From Trichomonas vaginalis G3 (Eukaryota; Parabasalia; Trichomonadida; Trichomonadidae), in assembly GCF_026262505.1 (NCBI RefSeq), contig NC_067206.1:35851896-35915895 (forward strand): a stretch of 64,000 nt of DNA, in the 5' to 3' direction. Position 1 is the stretch's first letter; every line of letters begins with the position of its first letter. Positions 20,475 through 29,545 of the stretch are shown here, piece after piece. The translations under genes were made by a program, and so were the position numbers. Under the pieces are notes generated by a model that saw only the letters and a list, made by a program, of their open reading frames with translations, was not told where the DNA came from and did not search any database.

Positions 20475-21709
20475 ATGTACAGAATAGATGTTTCAGATTT
20501 TTATGACTTCCAAGCATTCAGAAATATGTGTCCATTTCGAGACTATAACAAAGCAGTCGAGAATTTGAAACGTTTAGTCATTTATGTCGACTCTGCCCCA
20601 GAATGTTATGTTATGAAAGAATGGGATGTTGTCTTTAACAAACCAAGAGCAACAATAGTTTCAGAACAAGAATGTAAACAGAAACTTAAGAAAATAAAAG
20701 TCGTACAAGTTGGCATGAAGATGTTAGATGCTTGGGATATCTTATTGTCAAAACTTGAAGATTTTTCAGTTCGTGGTATAAAGTTTATACACCTTCTCCA
20801 AACTTCTATTCTATCTTCACTGGATATAAATATGAACAAGTAGAATGGAAAGAAAATATTATAGAAGCTTGGTTAGACCATGTCAAAGAAATTATATGCA
20901 ATGGAAACGAAAGAGTCTATGAGTATATCTTATGTTGGTTTGCAAACATCTTACAACATCCAAGTGCTAAAAATGAAACTGCTCTCATTATAATTGGAAA
21001 ACAAGGAACAGGTAAGAACACATTCTTTACAGATATCTTATGCAAACTGTTAGAAGGTTATTCGAATCCGAATATGACAAACTTAGAAAACATCTGCGGT
21101 AAATTTAACTCTTCTATTGAGAATATGAAACTTATAGTTTGCAATGAACTTCAAAGTATAGATACAACAAAAGTTTTGAACTCAGATGCTTTGAAGAGTC
21201 TTATAACAGACAAAGTTGGAGTTGTTGAAAGAAAATATAAAGACCAAAGAGTTTGTGAAAATGTTGCAAACTTCGTTATGGTTTCAAACAATGCTGTTCC
21301 GATGAAGTTAGAAAGTTCTGACAGAAGATATGTAGTTGTCAGAACGTCAGAAGCTCATATGCAAGATACAGAATATTTTGACGACTTAGCAGAAACTTTG
21401 ACATCTGACTTTTACAACCACTTGTTCTCATATTTTATGACATTAGATATTTCAAAGTTCAATCCAAGACAAATTCCACATACCGAAGAGAGACAAACAT
21501 TGTTAGAAGCAAACAAGAGTGTATATGAACTGTTCATAGATGAAACTGACTTTGAGTGTTTAGATGAAAGGTCATTGTACGACTCGTATAAACAATATTG
21601 TCAAGAGTATGGTTATATGACAGCGTCTAAACGAACATTCTTGGCAAATGTCAAAAGTCTTTTAGATGTTCAGAATGGTGTATATACAAAGAAAAATTTT
21701 TCTGAGTAA
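20475..21709 (+). pseudogene. SF3 (D5-like) helicase gene (Polinton 1)
   Basis: The span contains an SF3 helicase: Walker A IIIGKQGTGKNTFF, Walker B-type segment MKLIVCNELQS, and the SF3 C motif ANFVMVSNN followed by SSDRRYVVV. Residues before the motor resemble the linker of the Polinton 2 primase-helicase, but no primase domain is present upstream. Helicases of this group unwind the element's DNA during replication. The gene appears broken (about one or two breaks). Confidence 0.75.
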
Positions 21710-21747
21710 ATTTTTAAAAAAAAATATTTTTTTATCCGATAGAAAAG

Positions 21748-22166
21748 ATGACAAAATTCATCTCAGTAAACAAGTACATGACAGAAGTCAAAGAAGAACT
21801 AGACCCATTCACATATTTGAATGTTTACTTCTACCATTTTGAAAAGTCTTCATTCAGCAAAGTTTGGAACATCGAACCAGTTAAGTTTGCTATTGTGACT
21901 AAAAATGGTGCGAAATTTGAAGACTTAGACATAGAAGGTTTGTTAGCAGTCAAAGAAAGTTTTGACAGAAGGTTCTCAAAACTCGAAGAAGGTAAAGCAT
22001 ACAAACTTGTTATACCTTATGAACCAAAGAAAGCAGACGACTATGAATATTATGAGTCTAAGTAGTTGAAGTTCAAGGTAAATTGGGTAAAAAGATTTTA
22101 GAGTCTAAGCCAGTGTTTGCTCCTAAAGAGGAAGAGAACATTGACATTGACCCAGAAATGTTCTAA
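21748..22166 (+). pseudogene. V-N-x-x-M family gene shared by both Polintons
   Basis: The protein begins MTKFISVNKYMTEVKEELDP, with LNVYFYHFEKSSF and VKFAIVTKNGAKF following. The Polinton 2 gene at 61005-61484 starts MSGSRFVTVNQLMDALSPIL and continues VDVYFDDY and PIAFAFDNKLI, so the two are homologous along their length. Function unknown. It lies right after the helicase gene. The gene looks eroded (about one break). Confidence 0.55.
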
Positions 22167-22216
22167 AAATAAAATTTTATTTTTACATGTCAAATTTCTT
22201 TTTCTCTGGAACTGGT

Positions 22217-22632
22217 TCAGGTTCTTTCTTCTCTTCTTCTACTTTCTTTTCTTTCTTTTCTCTCTTCTTTTTCTGGTGGAGTTATGTCAAACTTCTCAGA
22301 ACCATATTTTTGTAAAAGTTCTTTGTCCTTTAATAGCTCTTCTATTCTGTTTTCTATTTCATCTTCAAGAACAGTGCATGTGTCTTCTTTGCATTCTAAG
22401 AAGTTTTGTTGGACTTCATCTTCCAATCGGCGTCATCTCTGTCAACAAGTCTGTCATTGACAAATTTTAAGACTTCTCTGCTTAATGTTTTATGGTTCTT
22501 GTCATATTCCCAGAAACAGAACTTTAGAACAAATTCACCTTTCTTGTTTACACTATGTAAGATTTTATGGTCGACAGATGTTTTGCTGTCGAAAAGCTTG
22601 TCTCGAATATAGATAGCGAAATCGCTAGACAT
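22217..22632 (-). pseudogene. Small F-x-EYD protein gene, paralogue of 24985-25359
   Basis: The N-terminal protein starts MSSDFAIYIRDKLFDSKTSV and contains KFCFWEYDKNHKTLSREVLK then FVNDRLV. The gene at 24985-25359 has FVFTYVLKEYDRYHNEVNQT and KFVDKKLV at the same position, so these are diverged copies within one element. A highly charged helical end follows. The gene appears broken (about one break). Divergent from the packaging ATPase gene. Role unknown. Confidence 0.5.
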
Positions 22633-22668
22633 TTTCTAAAAGATAAAAATTTTAATTTTTCTAAAAAT

Positions 22669-23544
22669 ATGTTAGAAAAAAAGTTTGCTGACATTGACAA
22701 AAAATTTGAGAATGTTTTAAATAAGAACAAGAGGAAGTTGGAAAATGCTCAGATAAAACCCATACATGACAAGTTCTTATTTGCTCAGAATGGTATAACA
22801 GGTCTAATTGCACCACCTGGGTCGGGTAAGACTTTCACTTATCTTAAAATGGCTGCACAACAACAAGAACTAGATGAGAAGAACCCATTCTATGAGTTAG
22901 TTGTCATTTGTAGTACTTCTGGTCAATTTGACCAAACCGTCAATTCGTTCAAAGATATTATAAAGAAGTCTAAGTTAGTATGTATAAAAGACTCTGAGTT
23001 GTTAGATTGGATAAAGAAGTACCAAAGAAGAGTTTTGAAGTACAATGCTATAAATGAGTATATAAATTCTAAGTTTAAAGACCCAAATGAGGAAATGCAG
23101 AGAATATTAGAGAAGAAACACTTCAGAAACAAACAGAAAGAGATAGAATACATTTCGAAGAAATTGCAATCTTACGATTGGAAGACATACCCTCATAGAT
23201 GTCTTCTTATCTTAGATGACTTTGCTTCTCATCCTTTGTTAAAGAACAGAGAACAAGATATGTGTCGAATTCTTAAGAAGCTCAGACACTTCAACATCTC
23301 TGTTGTCATTTGTGTACAGACAGCCAAGAGTTTAAGTAAGGATGTAAAGAGAATACTTACTGACATTGTACTTTTCCCCGGATTGTCCGAAGACGATTTC
23401 ATGGAACTTATGAAAGAGTCCATGGCAGGTAAGTTTGACAGACATGAACTATGGGAGAGGTACAAAGTCATACAAGACCCTCATACTTCTTTCAGAATTC
23501 ACATCTACGCGAACAAAGTTCAAATTGTAAAAAGTCAAGCGTAA
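22669..23544 (+). CDS. Genome-packaging ATPase, A32/FtsK-HerA type (Polinton 1)
   Basis: 291 residues from the ATG that follows an AT-rich TTTCTAAAAAT leader; the frame is open upstream, but that part overlaps the divergent gene. It has Walker A GLIAPPGSGKTFTYLKM (residues ~46-55), Walker B CLLILDDFASHP (~180), and a downstream segment, VVICVQTAK, resembling the sensor strand of A32-like packaging ATPases. The family pumps DNA into preformed capsids. An inserted charged helical stretch separates the two Walker motifs. It looks intact. The counterpart in Polinton 2 is at 57506-58322. Confidence 0.8.
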   Translation: MLEKKFADIDKKFENVLNKNKRKLENAQIKPIHDKFLFAQNGITGLIAPPGSGKTFTYLKMAAQQQELDEKNPFYELVVICSTSGQFDQTVNSFKDIIKKSKLVCIKDSELLDWIKKYQRRVLKYNAINEYINSKFKDPNEEMQRILEKKHFRNKQKEIEYISKKLQSYDWKTYPHRCLLILDDFASHPLLKNREQDMCRILKKLRHFNISVVICVQTAKSLSKDVKRILTDIVLFPGLSEDDFMELMKESMAGKFDRHELWERYKVIQDPHTSFRIHIYANKVQIVKSQA

Positions 23545-23639
23545 AAAATGTAAGTGTTTAGTCTTAGTAAGTCTGTTGTGGTGCTGGGGCTGTCGGTTCT
23601 TCTGGCTTTGGAATGGACTCGGTTGGTGGTACGTCGGAC

Positions 23640-24025
23640 ATTCGTTTGTGTCCTGTCGGAAGGAAGAGTTCTTCCAGTTGGAAGGAAAAACTTTTCCTGT
23701 TGGAAGGAAAAACTTTTCCAGTTGGAAGGAAAAACTTTTCCAGTTGTCGGGAAATTTTTTTCCTGTCTGAAGGAAAAATTTTTTCTGTCGTTCGACCAAA
23801 AAGTTCTCAATTTTCGAAAATTTGAATGGTTTACGGACGGACAACAGGAAATTTTTTTCCTGTCTGAAGGAAAATTTTTTCCAGTTGGAAGGAAAATTTT
23901 TTCCTGTCGGAAGGAAGAATTCTTCCTGTTGGAAGGAAGGACTTGGAATGTTGGAAGGAAGGACTTGGAATGTCGGAAGGAAGGACTTGGAATGTTGGAA
24001 GGAAGAACTTGGAATGCCAGAAGGA
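23640..24025. repeat. Hairpin-rich tandem repeat of about 22-24 bp
   Basis: Tandem units contain self-complementary cores such as GGAAAAACTTTTCC joined by GTTGGAA or GTCGGAA words. Later units drift to GGAAGGACTTGGAATG. Because the unit length is near a multiple of three and the core is palindromic, both strands carry long open frames; these are low-complexity and I do not call genes there. It lies between the ATPase and KilA-N genes. Confidence 0.8.
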
Positions 24026-24096
24026 TTTGACAAGACAATTGACCTTATAGAGCTACCTGAGCCATCTGAAGTCAAGCGTAAAAATAAATGGTTCAT

Positions 24097-24876
24097 CTAC
24101 TCTGCTTGTTTGAAGTTGTCAAAATACTCTGTTATTTTTTCCTTCAGTAGCGGCAAGTCTTCTTTGAAGGTAAGTATTGTACAACCTTTCATATCATAGT
24201 GTGTTTGAGGTAAAGTATCTTGAACTATTTGTTTCACATCTTCATTTGGTGTCATTGAAATCGGTAAGTTTTCGCGATAGAACCAATTTCTGTCAGATTT
24301 GTAAATCTTAGCAAGGTCGTAAAAGCTTTTGTTGTTTCTTCTTCTGACTAAATGCAACATAACCATATCTCTGTCTTCTTCTTTCTCCATCTCTTCAGTA
24401 TAAATCATATACTTATAGTTCTTTTCCTTTCCTTTTGGTACCGAACGTGGTATTCTTTTTGAAGGCTTTTGTCTTCTTTCATCATATCTTCTCTGCTTTG
24501 TACAAAGTTCGTCAAGTAGCATAAGTATGTAGATTGCATAACGAGGTGAAGCCCACATTGCTATTGAACTAACTAGGAACTTATGAACATATATACCTTT
24601 TAGATGTGATGGTAAGTTTTGTCTGTCTTGGTACATCTTTTTAAGTTCTACATGTTCAAACTCACTGAGGAGTTCATGAGTGCTATTTAATTCAAACCAG
24701 TCTTGTGGTTTCTTAGTATCTGGTGCAAAACATGCTGTCAAAATACTTTGCATTTGGTACATATCGTCTTTGACCGAACGAATGAGACGTAACTGTTTGT
24801 TATATTGTATGTACTCATATTCTTCATTTATGGCTTCATGAACGATAGCAGTTGTTGTGTTCTCTGTTGTTGTCAT
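24097..24876 (-). CDS. KilA-N domain protein (Polinton 1)
   Basis: 259 residues. The centre carries GIYVHKFLVSSIAMWASPRY followed by AIYILMLLDEL, the signature of the KilA-N domain ('GTYxHPxLxxxIAxWxSPxFA'). KilA-N is a DNA-binding domain widespread in large DNA viruses and phages. A basic linker (KPSKRIPRSVPKGKEKNYKY) and a ~90-residue C-terminal region follow, ending in an amphipathic helix. It probably binds DNA to regulate the element or counter the host; that is inference. It starts after an A/T palindromic promoter shared with the divergent gene. The DNA encoding its first residues is duplicated at 25396-25440. Confidence 0.7.
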   Translation of the reverse strand: MTTTENTTTAIVHEAINEEYEYIQYNKQLRLIRSVKDDMYQMQSILTACFAPDTKKPQDWFELNSTHELLSEFEHVELKKMYQDRQNLPSHLKGIYVHKFLVSSIAMWASPRYAIYILMLLDELCTKQRRYDERRQKPSKRIPRSVPKGKEKNYKYMIYTEEMEKEEDRDMVMLHLVRRRNNKSFYDLAKIYKSDRNWFYRENLPISMTPNEDVKQIVQDTLPQTHYDMKGCTILTFKEDLPLLKEKITEYFDNFKQAE

Positions 24877-24984
24877 ATCTGTCCTTATATTCCGGATAAA
24901 AAAAATATTTTTTTAAAAAATTAGCGTTATTTTTTCTGAGATAAACACTATTTCTTCACAACATTAAATTTTATCCTGTATGAA
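24877..24984. promoter_or_regulatory. Divergent promoter between KilA-N gene and 24985 gene
   Basis: It contains AAAAAAAATATTTTTTT, then AAAAAATTAGCGTTATTTTT. The same arrangement (A/T palindrome, A-run, TWRCKTTATTTTTT) recurs at 25456-25495, 26155-26200 and 28155-28200 in front of minus-strand genes. Confidence 0.5.
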
Positions 24985-25359
24985 ATGACTTTAAAAAAAT
25001 TATTGACTGACTTCGAATACTATCTCATTGACGCACTGACAGACCCTCAAAACTGTGTTGAAAGTTCTTTAAGCTTTAAGATTGAAGGTACGACGCATTT
25101 TGTCTTCACTTACGTATTGAAAGAATATGACCGTTATCATAACGAAGTGAATCAAACACTAATAAAATTTGTAGATAAAAAATTGGTTAACAATGAATAT
25201 TTTAAACGTGAAGACCCAAACACTGCTGGAGATGATGAAGAATACAGACAAGTTATTGAAAAAAATAACGCAAGCTTAGATGCAATAGAAAAGAAGTTTT
25301 GTGAATGTCTTACAAACACGTATGAATATCTTATGCGGTGGGAAGCCAGATGGAAATAA
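24985..25359 (+). CDS. Small F-x-EYD protein, paralogue of 22217-22632
   Basis: 124 residues, acidic and helical. It starts MTLKKLLTDFEYYLIDALTD and has the FVFTYVLKEYDRYHNEVNQT core shared with the gene at 22217-22632. The C-terminal ~40 residues form a single helix (IEKKFCECLTNTYEYLMRWE). No known domain. It is divergent from the KilA-N gene with a 108-bp shared promoter region. Confidence 0.6.
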   Translation: MTLKKLLTDFEYYLIDALTDPQNCVESSLSFKIEGTTHFVFTYVLKEYDRYHNEVNQTLIKFVDKKLVNNEYFKREDPNTAGDDEEYRQVIEKNNASLDAIEKKFCECLTNTYEYLMRWEARWK

Positions 25360-25389
25360 ATTTACGTCAAATATACAATTTATAAAATC

Positions 25390-25500
25390 TTATATCTTCA
25401 TGAACGATAGCAGTTGTTGTGTTCTCTGATGTTGACATATCTGTCCTTACATACAAAATAAAAAAAATATTTTATAAAAAATTAGCGTTATTTCCTGACT
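25390..25500 (-). repeat. Partial duplication of the KilA-N gene start and promoter
   Basis: About 100 bp repeat the sequence at 24833-24940, including the codons for the first ~15 residues (MTTTENTTTAIVHEA region) and the A/T promoter block. Only a few differences are visible. The copy places this promoter near the 3' end of the T5orf172-type gene, so it looks like a relic of gene duplication or replacement. Confidence 0.75.
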
Positions 25501-25526
25501 TTCACAAAAGACCAAAAATAAACGCT

Positions 25527-26138
25527 TTACATGTATTTTTCAGCAACTTCGTCAAATAATTTTATAGCTTTATCTATCTCATCTACTTCAAACGTTTCTT
25601 TACCTTTCGTGGGAGCACCATACATTTTCTCAAACTTTTCAAGTAGTTCTGTTTCTGCAGCTCTCATATCGTTAACAAACACAACCTTAACTTTATTGAC
25701 TATACTGTCATATCTTTGAGTTATATTATATGTTCTTCCTATCTTATATCTTTTTGTATTGAAGTCCTTCGGTTTCTGAACGATGTAAAGTAAGCCCTCA
25801 CTGCAACGTTCAGTATCGAATGAACCATATGTTATGAAGTTATATCCAACAACTGGGTCTAACCATAACAAAACTATTGGTATAAGACTTTTGTCAATGA
25901 GATATGCTGTAGTTCCACAGAATCTTACTGATATCATAAGCTCAGGATTTCTTGTCAAAATTTTCTGAGTTGAAGCAATTCCAACCCAATGCCATGTTTT
26001 CTTTCCAGATGGAGATATAATGTCTGACAAAGAATATTTCTTGTATTTCTTTGAGTATCTTACGTTTAAATCACCTATTCGAACCACTTTGGTGTCATTG
26101 TCTATCTTTCTAACTGTTTCAAACTCAGTGTTTGTCAT
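25527..26138 (-). CDS. T5orf172/GIY-YIG-like protein with N-terminal KilA-N-like part
   Basis: 203 residues. Residues ~116-175 read EGLLYIVQKPKDF, then YKIGRTYNITQRYDSIV, then ETELLEKFEKMYG. This matches the T5orf172 (Mug113-type, GIY-YIG-like) pattern 'YIxxxxxxxKIGxTxNxxxRxxxY...E..xxxxF'. The first ~110 residues include GIASTQKILTRNPELMISV, which may be a diverged KilA-N-like DNA-binding part. Proteins with this pairing occur in large DNA viruses and their mobile genes. Nuclease activity is not certain from sequence. It appears whole. Confidence 0.6.
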   Translation of the reverse strand: MTNTEFETVRKIDNDTKVVRIGDLNVRYSKKYKKYSLSDIISPSGKKTWHWVGIASTQKILTRNPELMISVRFCGTTAYLIDKSLIPIVLLWLDPVVGYNFITYGSFDTERCSEGLLYIVQKPKDFNTKRYKIGRTYNITQRYDSIVNKVKVVFVNDMRAAETELLEKFEKMYGAPTKGKETFEVDEIDKAIKLFDEVAEKYM

Positions 26139-26159
26139 TTTCTGTTTCTTACATACAAA

Positions 26160-27232
26160 ATAAAAAAAATATTTTTTAAAAAACTAACTTTATTTTTTCT
26201 ATTTTGTATCTTAAGGAAATTCACGATTTTCATGTATAAAAGATATGATTTCAGGGATTTTTTTACGAAGTGTTAAAGTTCACTTCGTCAAAAATAACAG
26301 TTATATAATGAAATTTGGTCATTTTTTCACGATTTCAGGGATTTTTTTTACGAAGTGTTAAAGTTCTCTTCGTCAAAAAATAACAGTTATATAATGAAAT
26401 TTAGTCATTTTTTTACGATTTTCATGAGTTTTAGGCGACCAGGTTTTTTTCCCTACTCGCAATTTTTTACGATTTTCATGTATAAAAGATATGATTTCAG
26501 GGATTTTTTTGACGAAGTGTTAAAGTTCACTTCGTAAAAAAATAACAGTTATATAATGAAATTTGGTCATTTTTTTCAGCAAAAATATATTTTAGGGTAG
26601 ATGGTTAGATCTCACCTCTTTTCTCACCTCTTTTTTCACCTCTTTTTTTCATGAGGGTCACCAGGTCCCTCGGTCCCTCGGTCAACTAACATCTTTTTGA
26701 AAATGGTGACAACATGACATTTTGACAACAACACAGGAAATAAACTTCTTCGTATATGTTTTGTCATGACTTCTTCTTCGTCAATGAGCGTAAATGTTTT
26801 GTCAAGACTTCTTCGAAATGAGCGTAAATCAGACAAAAATATATTTTAGGTGAAGAGGTGCGATCTCACCTCCTTTTTCACCTGTTTTTTCACCTCTTGA
26901 ATTTTCATGATTTCATCGTACATGTTTTGTCAAGACTTCTTCGTAAATGTTTTGTCAAGACTTCTTCGTATATGTTTTGTCATGACTTCATCGAAATGAG
27001 CGTAAATGTTTTGTCAAACATGAGTGTAAATCAGACAAAAATATATTTTAGGTGAAGAGGTGCGATCTCACCTCCTTTTTCACCTCTTTTTTCACCTCTT
27101 GAATTTTCATGATTTCATCGTATATGTTTTGTCAAAACTTCATCGTATATGAGCGTAAATCAGACAAAAATATATTTTAGGTGAAGAGGTGAGATCTCAC
27201 CCGTTTTTTCACCTGTTTTTTCACCTCTTTTT
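26160..27232. repeat. Complex repeat array, left of gene 27233-28147
   Basis: Three components are interleaved. (a) A ~110-bp unit (about 26222, 26330 and 26468) containing the hairpin ACGAAGTG-8nt-CACTTCGT and ATAACAGTTATATAATG. (b) A unit with AAATATATTTTAGGTGAAGAGG then GATCTCACC and several TTTTTCACCT words (about 26590, 26835, 27045, 27170). (c) ATGTTTTGTCAAGACTTCTT-type 24-bp repeats. At 26655-26720 there is a copy of the CCCTCGG/TGTCA module shared with Polinton 2. Components b and c return in opposite orientation at 28345-29545. Confidence 0.8.
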
Positions 27233-28147
27233 TCACAAGCGTTTTACATGAATTGTACGATGTATATTTGAAATTCTAAACAATTTCGTAGCTTCTATTT
27301 CTTCTTTTAGTATGTCAAAAGTTTTCACAATGCCGAAAGTTTCTTTATATTTCTTCTTGACATCAGATAGAAGGAAATCGTCAGCTGTTGGATAGTTTTT
27401 GTTCAGAAATGTCAACATGTCCATTTTATCTTCTGCTGGTTTCTCTACTTCTTTCTTTAAGTCAGCATAGTCGTTTCTCATTCTTTCTATCTCTTTGACG
27501 GAGTAGTTATATTTCCTCATTGCTGCTTTACATTTTGAACATTGTGGGTTCATTTTAGCATTGTACATTGAAATTTGACCTGCAAGTACAACTATAGCGT
27601 CAATGGTTTTCTTTAACTCAAAAGTTGCTGGTTTTATCTGTTCGTTCCATATTTTACATCTTCTATCTTTATCTCTTATCTGCCATACACATTCAGCAAC
27701 TAACGAAACAAAGTTGTCGTAGGTCTTAAACTCCTCCGATTTATATATGTCAGAAATATTTTTATATACCATATCGCAGTCTTTGTCCATGACTTTGTGG
27801 TTGCAATGAAATCCTAGAAACTCATAGTTTACCTTACGAATGAACTTCTTTATTTCTACTGAGTCAGTTGGTTTGACTTCTATTTCATCGAATTCAGGAA
27901 TAGTGAGCTTTTGTTGTTGTATTTCAGGAAGTTTAGGTAGATGGTCAATAATATCCTGCATTTCATAAAGATATTCTTCATTTGTTTCATCTTTTGCAGT
28001 GCAATCTAAATCTCCTTGGAGAAGTTCCTGCTTTATCTTCTGGATTTCTGTTTCGAAAGTATATGAAGAAGGAATGAAGCTTTTCATCTCTACTAACATA
28101 GATGTTGGATTCATGACTAACGAGTTTGGTGCTGTTGTTGCTAACAT
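27233..28147 (-). CDS. Unknown protein between inverted repeat arrays (Polinton 1)
   Basis: 304 residues, helical and charged, with no signal or membrane segment. One C-x-x-C pair (NPQCSKCKAAMRKY, ~residue 207) plus earlier Cys/His residues (FHCNHKVMDKDCDMVY) could bind zinc. A conserved-looking C-terminal segment (MDMLTFLNKNYPTADDFLLS) may be a winged-helix or SAM-like part; this is only a guess. It starts after the A/T palindromic promoter. Its stop lies right at the end of the left array and its start faces the right array, so the gene forms a cassette bordered by inverted repeats. Confidence 0.6.
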   Translation of the reverse strand: MLATTAPNSLVMNPTSMLVEMKSFIPSSYTFETEIQKIKQELLQGDLDCTAKDETNEEYLYEMQDIIDHLPKLPEIQQQKLTIPEFDEIEVKPTDSVEIKKFIRKVNYEFLGFHCNHKVMDKDCDMVYKNISDIYKSEEFKTYDNFVSLVAECVWQIRDKDRRCKIWNEQIKPATFELKKTIDAIVVLAGQISMYNAKMNPQCSKCKAAMRKYNYSVKEIERMRNDYADLKKEVEKPAEDKMDMLTFLNKNYPTADDFLLSDVKKKYKETFGIVKTFDILKEEIEATKLFRISNIHRTIHVKRL

Positions 28148-28149
28148 GT

Positions 28150-29545
28150 TCTTACAATAAAAATAAAAAATATTTTTTTAAAAAAACTAACTTTATTTTT
28201 TATTTCGGGAAAATTCATGAGTTTTGGTTGAAAAATACGGTGGAGCCAAAAGTGGCTCGACCTCAAAACAAGCATTTTGTGAAGAATATACCAACCGCCG
28301 GAAAACAGCGGGTTGCTTTTTATACAAAATTCAACGGGTGAAAGAATACGATGAAACCTTGACAAAACATTTACGATGAAACCTTGACAAAAACATATAC
28401 GAAGAAGTCTTGACAAAATATATACGATGAAGAAGTCATGAAAATTCAACAGGTGAAAAAACAGGTGAAAAAGGAGGTGAGATCGCACCTCTTCACCTAA
28501 ACTTTATTTTTGGGTCCTTTACGCTCATTACGATGAAACCTTGACAAAACATATACGATGAAACCTTGACAAAAACATATACGAAGAAGTCATGACAAAA
28601 CATTTACGTTCATGTTTGACAAAAACATATACGAAGAAGAAGTTTATTTCCTGGACTGTTGTCAAAATGTCATGTTGTCACACTTTTTCAGAGAAGTTCG
28701 TTTAACCGAGGGACCTGGTGACACCTTCAGTTCTTCAAAACATTTACGATGAAGTCTTGACAAAACAAGCATTTTGTGAAGAATATACCAACCGCCGGAA
28801 AACAGCGGGTTGCTTTTTATACAAAATTCAACGGGTGACAAAACATGTACGAAGAAGTCTTGACAAAACATGTACGATGAAGTCTTGACAAATTCAACGG
28901 GTGAGAAAAGAGGTGAGAAAACAGGTGAGATCTCACCTCTTTACCTAAATTATATTTTTGTCTGATTTACGCTCATTACGATGAAGAAGTCATGACAAAA
29001 CATGTACGAAGAAGTCTTGACATTTTCCTGGACTGTTGTCAAAATGTCATGTTGTCACACTTTTTCAGAGAAGTTAAAATGACCGAGGGACCGAGGGACC
29101 GAGGGACCTGGTGACACCTAAAAACCTTCTACCCTAAAATATATTTTTGCTGAAAAATGACCAAATTTCATGAAAATTCAACGGGTGAGAAAAGAGGTGA
29201 GAAAACAGGTGAGATCTCACCACTTCACCTAAAATATATTTTTGGTTCATTTACACTCGTTACGATGAAACCTTGACAAAACATTTACGATGAAACCTTG
29301 ACAAAACATTTACGATGAAACCTTGACAAAACATTTACGATGAAACCTTGACAAAACATTTACGAAGAAGTCTTGACAAAACATTTACGAAGAAGTCTTG
29401 ACAAAACATATACGATGAAACCTTGACAAAACATATACGATGAAACCTTGACAAAACATGTACGATGAAGTCATGAAAATTCAACGGGTGAAAAAACAGG
29501 TGAAAAAAGAGGTGAGATCGCACCTCTTCACCTAAATTATATTTT
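28150..29545. repeat. Complex repeat array, right of gene 27233-28147
   Basis: It contains many copies of a 24-bp unit (TTACGATGAAACCTTGACA), best preserved at 29265-29460. The perfect palindrome AGGTGAGATCTCACCT lies near 28925 and again, slightly altered, near 29210. A ~78-bp direct repeat with ACCGCCGGAAAACAGCGGG occurs at about 28265 and 28765. Two copies of the module with CCGAGGGA and TGTCA words lie at about 28655-28720 and 29030-29110. Units run in the opposite sense to the array at 26160-27232. Confidence 0.8.

Noticed and set aside
22117-22470. Plus-strand frame rich in F and L
   Set aside because: It is the antisense of the charged, K/E-rich minus-strand gene at 22217-22632.
23554-24030. 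Long frames on both strands (K-N-F-S-C-W-K-E type and reverse)
   Set aside because: They are produced by the palindromic tandem repeat; composition is low-complexity and no ordinary protein sequence is visible.
28345-29470. CRISPR-like look of regularly spaced 24-bp repeats
   Set aside because: Units are directly adjacent without unique spacers, lie in a eukaryotic Polinton, and no cas-like gene is present. It is a tandem repeat.
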